Shown in pieces: positions 1-6,100 of a stretch of 10,179 bases of DNA (positions within the stretch are counted from its first letter, which is position 1; every line of letters begins with the position of its first letter). This DNA comes from Candidatus Poribacteria bacterium (GTDB lineage Bacteria > Poribacteria > WGA-4E > WGA-3G). Both the position numbers and the translations under genes were made by a program. The stretch is taken from positions 1-10,179 of the forward strand of contig RKRO01000263.1 in the NCBI GenBank assembly GCA_007571355.1. Direction: 5' to 3'. The notes below the pieces were generated by a model, which worked only from the letters and a program-made list of their open reading frames with translations, did not search any database and had not been told where the DNA came from.

Positions 1-13
1 ACTTTAAATAAAA

Positions 14-50
14 AAGTTTCACAATTCCATCAATTCTTGATTGTGAACTT
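14..50 (-). terminator. Imperfect AT-rich hairpin, possible minus-strand terminator
   Basis: TTCACAAT (18-25) pairs with ATTGTGAA (40-47). The stem extends to AAG (14-16) and CTT (48-50) past a single bulged T, around a 14-nt loop. Read on the minus strand the hairpin is followed by a T-rich stretch (complement of the A-run at 8-15), which is the intrinsic-terminator layout. No minus-strand gene is visible to its right, so it could instead be an operator-like dyad. The long loop and AT-rich stem keep confidence low. Confidence 0.22.
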
Positions 51-116
51 CGCCGATAGATATGGGAACATGTAAAGAAGGTTGAAAAAAAATTCTATTT
101 TTTTTTTGACAGATAG

Positions 117-159
117 TGAGAGTAAGGAGGATTGTATTGAGAGTAAGGAGGATTGTATT
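117..159 (+). repeat. Perfect 21-bp tandem duplication containing a Shine-Dalgarno core
   Basis: Two identical 21-base units (118-138 and 139-159) lie head to tail, with one further matching base at 117. Each holds TAAGGAGG, a near-perfect Shine-Dalgarno sequence, followed by ATTGTATT. The period is a multiple of three, so a reading frame passes through both copies unchanged. It looks like a recent slippage duplication of a ribosome binding site. The unit is not seen elsewhere in the window. Confidence 0.85.
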
Positions 160-160
160 C

Positions 161-205
161 GTGCTGCTCGATTTGCCGCCTTCTGTTAGCGAAATTATAC
201 TATAA
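161..205 (+). CDS. Possible 14-codon leader ORF (GTG start)
   Basis: GTG at 161 follows the second AAGGAGG (145-151) by nine bases, ideal initiation spacing, and the frame runs 14 codons to TAA at 203-205. The same frame is open back to GTG 116, which would give 29 residues with a twice-repeated basic/hydrophobic heptad (RVRRIVL, RVRRIVF), and TTG 137 is another possible start behind the first repeat copy. The peptide has no recognisable homology. It may be a leader peptide, a decayed gene start, or nothing. The strength of the ribosome binding site is the only real support. Confidence 0.2.
   Translation: MLLDLPPSVSEIIL
173..201 (+). promoter_or_regulatory. Candidate sigma70-like promoter upstream of the kinase gene
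   Basis: TTGCCG (173-178) and TATACT (196-201) are separated by 17 bases; the -10 matches TATAAT at five of six positions and the -35 matches TTGACA at four of six. Transcription would begin near 208 and leave about 200 bases of untranslated leader before the kinase start. It is the best-spaced pair I found in the leader. AT-rich DNA gives such matches by chance, and the sigma factors of this organism are unknown. Confidence 0.3.
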
Positions 206-370
206 ATCCAGTTAATAGTGTATATCCTTTGTGTTGAGGACTCTCAGTTTTCTATAGACTTGCCTCCAGATCTATGATAAACTATCTGCACAAGAGACAT
301 GGCATAACCTTATTTGAATTCTGCTTTCATTGAAAAAACCGGACAGGGATGAATTTTAATCTTTTTAGGA

Positions 371-384
371 GGGGTTGCAACCCC
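371..384. repeat. 14-bp perfect palindrome GGGGTTGCAACCCC
   Basis: A perfect palindrome directly abuts AGGAGG (367-372), 24 bases before the kinase start. In RNA it could form a five-base-pair stem with a TGCA loop. A close relative, GGGTTGTAACCCC, lies at the 3' end of the same gene (1537-1549), so the two bracket the kinase gene. It may be a dispersed palindromic repeat of this genome, an operator, or a structure affecting translation. The sequence alone does not decide between these. Confidence 0.7.
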
Positions 385-408
385 AATGAATGACGGAGAA
401 GCACCACC

Positions 409-1545
409 ATGGCAGGGAAAATGTCGTGCCCATTCTGTGGGACCCAAGTTGAATACGCTGTCGAAAATTCACCGGATTGGTATCGCGATCCGTCTCTACT
501 TGTCTACCGAGTGGGTTGTCATGATAAATGTAGACAGTATTGGCTTGAAGCCACTTCTGACCCACACCTCCAGATTGATCCCAGCATCCGTGCCTTCTTG
601 GATTCACTCAATGATGAACAGCGAACATTTGTATCCGAATCGACACGACAGGCTTGTGATAACGGCATTTTGATAGTTTATAACCGAAATATCTTACAAT
701 ACCTTGTCACCGATTGGCACTATGCAAAAGCGGCTGTTTTGTTGTATGAATTCAATAATGTTTCATTCCGAATTAGTGGTATCGGATTTGATGTTGCAAA
801 TATGTTATTTTTCTTAGATACTGAAGACGCTCGGTTCACACTCAGACTCTACCGAGCTGGAACCGCTATTGATAAAATTCGATCCGAAATCTATTGGTTA
901 CAAGTCCTTCGAAACGAGGCAAGCATCAGGACCCTCTCTCCCGTGCCTGGACGCGATGGTGAAATGATTCAATGTCCTTCTCCAAACGACCTACCGCTGC
1001 GCTACGTGACTGTCTACGATTGGATTCCCGGTGAGACGCTTCACGGACTCTCTGCAGCGGAAAAAACACCGGAACTGATGCGGAAACTTGGGATCATGAT
1101 GGGGCGCATGCACTATGTATCGGAGATATTAGAACTACCACACTGGTTCACCCGTCCGCGGTACAATGCAGATTGGATCACAGCGAAAGTTGAAGCAGCA
1201 TTGGGAAACGATATGGGCACCTCGGCGGCGGAACTTGCGAAATTTTCCACTCTCTCTTCGCGTTTCTCACAGTTTGTCACAGAACACGGAGAAGGGCGAG
1301 ACGTTTTTGGACTGATTCACTCGGATCTGGAACCGCACAATATCATTATCTCGGACGGACAACCCTGCCCAGCTGACGTGATGGAATTCGGATTCGGTTA
1401 TTATCTCTCAGATATTCTGACGCTTTCACGCCATTTCAGTGAGGCTGAACAGATATTTTTCTTTCAGGGGTATCAAGAAATTCGTCCACTCCCGACAGAT
1501 TACCGTCAACAGTTGGCTCTATTTGAAGGGTTGCACGGGTTGTAA
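409..1545 (+). CDS. APH/SrkA-like phosphotransferase with Cys-rich N-terminal extension
   Basis: A 378-residue kinase-like protein of the aminoglycoside/choline/homoserine phosphotransferase superfamily (APH fold, Pfam APH family), which transfers ATP phosphate to a small-molecule hydroxyl. The substrate cannot be named. The N-lobe shows FTLRLYRAG followed by SEIYWLQVL and PVPGRDGEM. The catalytic loop is HSDLEPHN at residues 304-311, with D306 as the expected base and N311 as metal ligand. The DFG-equivalent is D323 in DVMEFGFGYYLSD. The first 45 residues carry C7-x2-C10 and C37-H38-x2-C41, a possible zinc-binding knuckle not typical of this family. I chose the ATG at 409 because GGAG (395-398) lies ten bases upstream; earlier ATGs at 386 and 390 are in other frames. 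The C-lobe stops soon after GYQEIRPLP and may be truncated (see 1528-1549). No signal peptide, so probably cytoplasmic. First gene of a likely three-gene transcript. Confidence 0.85.
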   Translation: MAGKMSCPFCGTQVEYAVENSPDWYRDPSLLVYRVGCHDKCRQYWLEATSDPHLQIDPSIRAFLDSLNDEQRTFVSESTRQACDNGILIVYNRNILQYLVTDWHYAKAAVLLYEFNNVSFRISGIGFDVANMLFFLDTEDARFTLRLYRAGTAIDKIRSEIYWLQVLRNEASIRTLSPVPGRDGEMIQCPSPNDLPLRYVTVYDWIPGETLHGLSAAEKTPELMRKLGIMMGRMHYVSEILELPHWFTRPRYNADWITAKVEAALGNDMGTSAAELAKFSTLSSRFSQFVTEHGEGRDVFGLIHSDLEPHNIIISDGQPCPADVMEFGFGYYLSDILTLSRHFSEAEQIFFFQGYQEIRPLPTDYRQQLALFEGLHGL

Positions 1546-1549
1546 CCCC
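1528..1549. repeat. Palindromic GGGTTG motif overlapping the kinase stop codon
   Basis: The 22-base stretch holds two GGGTTG half-sites (starting at 1528 and 1537) and ends in GGGTTGTAACCCC, differing by one base from the matching part of the palindrome at 371-384. The TAA stop of the kinase is inside it. Conceptually removing 1528-1549 joins codon 373 of the kinase to the frame reading IDKWKEVRLRF and onward to TAA at 1622-1624, for a 397-residue protein. This suggests, without proving, a small repeat insertion that shortened the gene. Confidence 0.45.
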
Positions 1550-1648
1550 ATAGATAAATGGAAAGAGGTGCGTCTGCGGTTTCAACGCAAGTGTGCCAGT
1601 TTACATTCCTATTGGTTCGTTTAACGACTATCCATCCAAGGAGAAAAA

Positions 1649-2068
1649 ATGAAATATATCTACCACAAAGAAGATGCTGAAGTTGTCCGCATTGAAGGCG
1701 ATGCGCCGCGAACACTCTACACACTTATCCAACCAGATACCGCGAATACTGAACATTTTGCAATGGGTTTAGAGGAGATTGACCCAAATAGCGAAATTCC
1801 TACTCATTTCCACAGCGAAGCCGAAGAGATTATTTTCGTCTATGGTGGACAAGGAAAAGCCCTCGTCGGTGATGAAGTTGCCGACCTGAAACCTGGTACA
1901 GTTATCTATCTCCCGCCCAATGTTGAGCACCGCTTTATCAACACCGGCGATGAACCGCTCTGGATTACATGGACACTCTCGCCTCCCGGTTTTGAGAAAC
2001 AAATTCGTAAGGTCGCAGACGGTTCCGCCGGAATGGAAGTCTTTAGCGAATCTGAAGACCATTCTTAA
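1649..2068 (+). CDS. Single-domain cupin protein
   Basis: A 139-residue small beta-barrel cupin (Cupin_2 type). Motif 1 is visible as P51-T-H53-F-H55 followed by E59/E60 and G66-G-Q-G69. Motif 2 is P89-P-N-V-E-H94-R-F-I-N98. H53, H55, one of E59/E60 and H94 are the expected metal ligands and all are present, so a bound divalent metal is likely. Cupins of this size include isomerases, dioxygenases and simple sugar- or metabolite-binding proteins, and the sequence does not choose among them. AAGGAG at 1638-1643 lies five bases before the ATG, which fixes the start. It follows the kinase by 103 bases and precedes the metallopeptidase-like gene by 40, so co-transcription is likely. No signal peptide; cytoplasmic. 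The acidic tail SESEDHS is unremarkable. Confidence 0.88.
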   Translation: MKYIYHKEDAEVVRIEGDAPRTLYTLIQPDTANTEHFAMGLEEIDPNSEIPTHFHSEAEEIIFVYGGQGKALVGDEVADLKPGTVIYLPPNVEHRFINTGDEPLWITWTLSPPGFEKQIRKVADGSAGMEVFSESEDHS

Positions 2069-2108
2069 ATTTTCAGCGAACTGTATTTGAATCAACGAGG
2101 ATTCACAG

Positions 2109-2810
2109 ATGAGCACGATAGAATATGTCCGGGTAGCGTCCTCAGAACATTTTATTTATAGTGCCGAAACAGACCGTCCATGGAAACCGGAGACAATTCT
2201 TGAACTCTTGGAACAAGCATATCAAGAGTTTGAAAAACGCATGGGAGCGGGCTTGGATACAGTGATTGAAGTCGAAGACCGGATCTGTGAGTCTAACAAC
2301 TTAGGTGCGCGAGCAGAGCTAAATAAACAGGTTCATTCCGCCCAAGAGTACACCATAGCGGTCAAGTTTATCTGTGAATTTCCGCAGAACTATGGTCACG
2401 CGGTGCAAGAACGGGATCTTGCATACCACTTTTTTGTTCATGAACTTTTTCACTGCTGGATTGGTGGGCGTACGTCGAATGATCATGAGCAGATCGTTGA
2501 GGCAATCACCCAGTATATAACAGATCGGACACTTGTCCATTTAGGGTGGAGCACTACAGATTTACTGATTCGGGAACGGGTTAACTGGCGGCGAATCGCG
2601 AACACCACAACCGCGCCACATACAACTATAGCTAAATACAAACTCCTGTTCGACCAAATGCACACCGACGATCCAGAGAAACTGCTCGCTTTCTGTCGAG
2701 ATTTAGCCATCTGTTTCCGCCAACAACGAAGTCGAAAAGAAACAGATATATCTTTTGTTTTACAGCGATACTTGGAAACAGGATTGGAAAAAGAACAAAA
2801 ATGCCAATAA
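2109..2810 (+). CDS. Small HEXXH metallopeptidase-like protein (gluzincin, M61/M1-like)
   Basis: A 233-residue protein with the zinc motif H111-E-L-F-H115, followed by CWIGG and then E131-A-I-T-Q-Y. This matches the gluzincin pattern HExxHxWxG ... EGxTxY of M61/M1-type peptidases, with H111 and H115 as zinc ligands, E112 as general base and E131 as the likely third ligand. The motif continues as R-T-L-V-H-L-G-W, as M61-like proteins commonly do after the glutamate. Only 15 residues separate H115 from E131, shorter than the 18 of M1 enzymes, and the usual EG is EA. The protein is far smaller than full M1 or M61 enzymes and lacks a beta-sandwich or PDZ region, so it is a minimal catalytic domain or an inactive relative. 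No signal peptide. GAGGA (2097-2101) seven bases before the ATG supports the start. Substrate unknown; probably co-transcribed with the cupin 40 bases upstream. Confidence 0.75.
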   Translation: MSTIEYVRVASSEHFIYSAETDRPWKPETILELLEQAYQEFEKRMGAGLDTVIEVEDRICESNNLGARAELNKQVHSAQEYTIAVKFICEFPQNYGHAVQERDLAYHFFVHELFHCWIGGRTSNDHEQIVEAITQYITDRTLVHLGWSTTDLLIRERVNWRRIANTTTAPHTTIAKYKLLFDQMHTDDPEKLLAFCRDLAICFRQQRSRKETDISFVLQRYLETGLEKEQKCQ

Positions 2811-2959
2811 AAAATGGACATCTTTTTCTGCTTCGGAGATATTCTATCGGATTTGCGGTGTCGTCATTTTTAGCTAAGTTGAAACGAAAAACAAACTCAC
2901 AGAATATTAATGTCCGTTGTCAAGACGATACACCCTTGCCTTTTCAAAAGGCAGCATAA
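2801..2959 (+). CDS. Possible 52-codon ORF overlapping the metallopeptidase stop
   Basis: ATG at 2801 overlaps the last ten bases of the preceding gene and reads 52 codons to TAA at 2957-2959. The product begins MPIKNGHLFLLRRYS, is basic in the middle (AKLKRK) and has a modestly hydrophobic segment (IGFAVSSFLA), but resembles nothing I recognise. Translational coupling would suit the overlap; however the upstream Shine-Dalgarno is poor (GGA about twelve bases away, then an A-rich run). An inverted repeat lies within its last codons. A chance ORF is at least as likely. Confidence 0.25.
   Translation: MPIKNGHLFLLRRYSIGFAVSSFLAKLKRKTNSQNINVRCQDDTPLPFQKAA
2937..2953. repeat. 8-bp inverted repeat TGCCTTTT/AAAAGGCA
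   Basis: TGCCTTTT (2937-2944) and AAAAGGCA (2946-2953) are perfect complements around a single C, forming in RNA a six-base-pair stem with a TTCAA loop. It lies between the three-gene group and the TPR gene, where a terminator would be expected, but no T-run follows on either strand. It could be a factor-independent stem-loop, a transcript-stabilising hairpin, or an operator. Confidence 0.5.
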
Positions 2960-3004
2960 AAACTTTACAATATTGTCCAAACTTTAGTCACTACAAGTAA
3001 ACTC

Positions 3005-3029
3005 ATAGATATTTAAATTCGTTATCTAT
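3005..3029. repeat. 7-bp AT-rich inverted repeat ahead of the TPR gene
   Basis: ATAGATA (3005-3011) and TATCTAT (3023-3029) are perfect inverted arms around 11 AT-rich bases, about 75 bases upstream of the TPR start. The position fits a regulator-binding dyad or a leader hairpin. I could not find a convincing -35/-10 pair nearby: TTTACA at 2964-2969 has no matching -10. AT-rich dyads of this length can occur by chance. Confidence 0.3.
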
Positions 3030-3090
3030 TTTGGGAAATCGCTTTACAAACTTCAAAAATTTCAGGTTGTTCAACGCCAAACATTTCCTC

Positions 3091-3096
3091 AAGGAG
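3091..3096 (+). promoter_or_regulatory. Ribosome binding site fixing the TPR gene start
   Basis: AAGGAG sits six bases before the ATG at 3103. An in-frame TTG at 3031 would add 24 residues but has no Shine-Dalgarno and would place a polar stretch before the signal peptide. The ATG at 3103 gives a conventional secretion signal, so it is the better start. Confidence 0.85.
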
Positions 3097-3102
3097 ATTT
3101 TT

Positions 3103-6100
3103 ATGTTCATAAGAAAAAAATGCTTAATCGTCGCGTGTGTACTTTACCTACTATTCTGCACTCTCCATTTTTCCGCGATCACCCTCGCCCAAGACGAAAA
3201 AGTTGTCGAACGGTACAAATTAATGCTCAGCCGCAACCCGAAAGAGGGAAGTACGTTCGACCGACTCTACCAATTTTATCTTGAGGATGCTGGTTTAGAT
3301 ACCATGGTTGCCGATTATCAGGCGGCAGCAGCAGCCAAACCCAACGATTCAAACCTCCAACTGATCTTGGGACATATCCACAAACGTCTCGGAAAAGATG
3401 CTGAGACACTTGCTGCATATCAACGGGCCGTTGAACTCGCGCCAAACAACTATTATCCGCATTTCGCCTTGGGACAGATGTACGCAACCCTGCGTCGGCA
3501 TGAGGACGCGATTTACGAATTGACAGAAGCCGCAGAATTATCAGCAGAGACACAGGCTGCATCTCCTGAGGAATTGATGACGATTTACAAAGCACTCGGA
3601 CGCGCCTATTTCAGCCGGGACCGGGTAGACGAAGCAATTTCGGCATGGACAAAAATCTCTGAACTGGATCCAGAAAACATTTTTTCCCGTATTGAACTCG
3701 CCAACCTTTTCCGAGAACAACAACTCTACGAGCAAGCAATCGCGCAACATGAAGCGATTATCGCACTTAAAACCGACGATCCATATCGCGTCTGCTTGAG
3801 TCGTCGGGAAATCGGGAATATACACGAGGAAAAGCGTGATTACGAGACAGCCATTCAAACCTACGAAGTCGCATTGGCGTTGACGGCACCCGGAAACTGG
3901 TTGCGCAAAGACCTTCAGCATCGCATCATCGGTATTTACGCTGCTGATGGAAACTGGGAAGGCTTAATCACACACTATAAAGAAAAACTGCAAGATACCC
4001 CGAATGATCCTGAACTCATCGGTTTATTGGCTGAGGCATATATTGAAAACCAACAGTTAGACGAAGGGATTGATGCTTATCAAAAGGCACTTGAACTTGC
4101 ACCGACAGACACTGCCCTCCGCTTGAGCTTAATTGCTGCGTTCCGCAACGCTGAAAAATTTCAAGAAGCGGCGGCTGCCTATGAATCCCTCAGCGAACAA
4201 CAACCCGACGATTTTGGCATCTACCGCGAACTCGGCGAGCTGTACTTACAATTAGATGACGAAGACATGGCAAGATCAACTTATCAACGAATGTTTGCGC
4301 GCGACCCCGATAACGCAAGCACGCACCTTATCCTTGCCGAGATTTATGCCAATCATGGATGGGTAGATGATGCTGTCACAGCGTATCAAAAAGCGATTTC
4401 ACTGGCCACCGATAATCTGGATTATATTGAATATTTCGGCGAATTTTATTTCCGAGAAGGGAATCGTGCAAAAACTTTGGAGACATGGAATCAGATGGTT
4501 GCCGGTGACAAAGCCATCGCCGAAAACTATGACAGACTCGCGAAACTGCTTGATAGCAAAGCACGGGTACTAAACAGTCAAGCCGAAGCCATCGATGCAA
4601 GTCAAAAGGCTGCTGAGTTGGCACCCGATGTGTATCGTTATCGTGAGGCATTAGCGAAGCGACTCTTGGAGAACAGAGATTATGACAAAGCCTTAGCGGA
4701 ATACACTGAAGCCGCGAAACTTGCACCGAACGAATTTTTCGCTGAACAGATGGATAACCAGCGCATCGAAATTTATCGGCGGCAAGGAACACTTGTTGAA
4801 AAAATCGATGCTCTGGAAACGGCACTTGAAAAACCAGATATTGCAGCTGCGGATGCTTTTATCCAGTACAAGCAACTCGCTAAGATGTACCTCAAACTCG
4901 GCAATACCACCTATGCACTCGAAGTGCTTATGAAGGCGAAGGTTCTCGAACCCAATGATGTTGTTGTTAACCGTTGGATCGCTGAGGTTTACACGCTGCA
5001 GGGACGGCGTGACGATGCCAACGCTATCTACATCCACCTAATTGAAGTTGATAGCGCAAATGCACGCGAATACTATACAAACATCGCGCGTTCCTATCTT
5101 GAAGCCAGGGATTTTGCTGCTGCTACGGACGCAGCCAAGCAAGCGATTGCCCACAGTCCGCGCAATCCAGAAGGGCATCAGATGCTTGCACTGATCGCAA
5201 AGCAGGCAGGAAATTACGAGATGGCTATTGACAGCTTCAAGCAGGCGATTCGTCTTAGACCAGAATCTACCAACATCCGTTCCGAACTTGCTGAAATTTA
5301 TAAACTTTCAGCAAGGCCCCGACAGGCACTTGAACAGTACTGGCGGTGTTGGGAATTGAGCGCAAGTGTCAGTGATAAACTCGTTTTCGTCAAACCGCTT
5401 TCTGAATTATATTACGACTTGGGACGACGCGGCGAGTTGGAAGAAAAATTGAAACAGATGTCCAAAACCAATACATCTGATATAGCCTCTGTCGTTGCCT
5501 TAGCGAACCTCTATCAGATGGAGGGCGACTTACCTAACGCACGTTTCCAACTTGCGCGCGCTTTGGATCGGAAGCGCGATAACTCGGACCTCTTGGCACA
5601 ACTCGTCAAAATTAGCCTTGATCTCGGTGATACACAGGACGCGCTCACCTATCAACAGCGACTCGTCAAGGCACAGCCCAATCCCATGCATAGACAACAG
5701 CTCGGAGAATTGCTATTTGACGTAGGTCGGGAACAAGAAGCGATTCAGGCGTGGACCAAACTCCTCTATACCAAAAATCAACCGTTTGACGCGGAGATTA
5801 AACTCGCGACTTTATTGATTCAGCACGGGCTGTTGGATGAAGCGATTTCTGTTCTTGACCGTGCAGCGGAAAAAGTAACAGGCCCAAACGCACATATTGA
5901 AATGTATCAGTTGGGTGATGCTTTCGTCGAAATGAACGAATTTGACCGAGCACGTCCACTTTTTCAAAGGGTACTTGACATGCCTGACCCGACGCAGAAT
6001 GCAACACAGAACCCAACAACAAACGCTCCTCGCGCGACATCGGGACCACCCGGAATCAGGACAGATAGATTTGATCTACAGCGAACGCTCGCCTTCCAAA

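Larger units (their letters stand above)
1..408. other. AT-rich upstream intergenic/leader region
   Basis: No long gene is supported here. The region has homopolymer runs (A at 85-92, T at 98-107), a perfect TTGACA at 106-111 with no good -10 at normal spacing, a tandem repeat, a possible promoter and an imperfect hairpin around 259-294 (CTTG/CAAG outside CAGAT/ATCTG). The A8/T10 pair could fold but has no GC stem, so I do not call it a terminator. The 3' end of any upstream gene lies outside the window. Confidence 0.6.

Noticed and set aside
85..107. A8/T10 run as an intrinsic terminator
   Set aside because: The possible stem is only A-T pairs with no GC portion, so it would be unstable; it is more simply two homopolymer runs in AT-rich DNA.
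106..111. Perfect TTGACA box
   Set aside because: No TATAAT-like -10 lies 16-18 bases downstream (best is GATTGT with three matches), so the TTGCCG/TATACT pair at 173-201 is the better candidate.
386..673. 95-codon + frame overlapping the kinase start
   Set aside because: It shifts frame relative to the kinase, has no protein-family resemblance and is explained as a shadow of the better supported gene at 409. The AGGAGG at 367-372 is 13 bases from its ATG, too far to favour it.
3031..3102. Upstream TTG start for the TPR gene
   Set aside because: It has no Shine-Dalgarno and would bury the signal peptide 24 residues in, whereas ATG 3103 has AAGGAG six bases upstream and begins directly with a signal peptide.
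3103..3189. Lipoprotein signal (LLFC) at the TPR N-terminus
   Set aside because: The residue before the Cys is Phe rather than Gly, Ala or Ser, and a conventional TLA cleavage site follows, so an ordinary Sec signal peptide fits better.
3227..3921. Long minus-strand open frames inside the TPR gene (here and near 4376-5037, 8066-8350, 9067-9381)
   Set aside because: They lie wholly antisense to a strongly supported repeat gene, have no ribosome binding site or family motif, and are Cys/Arg/Ser-rich as expected of shadow frames.
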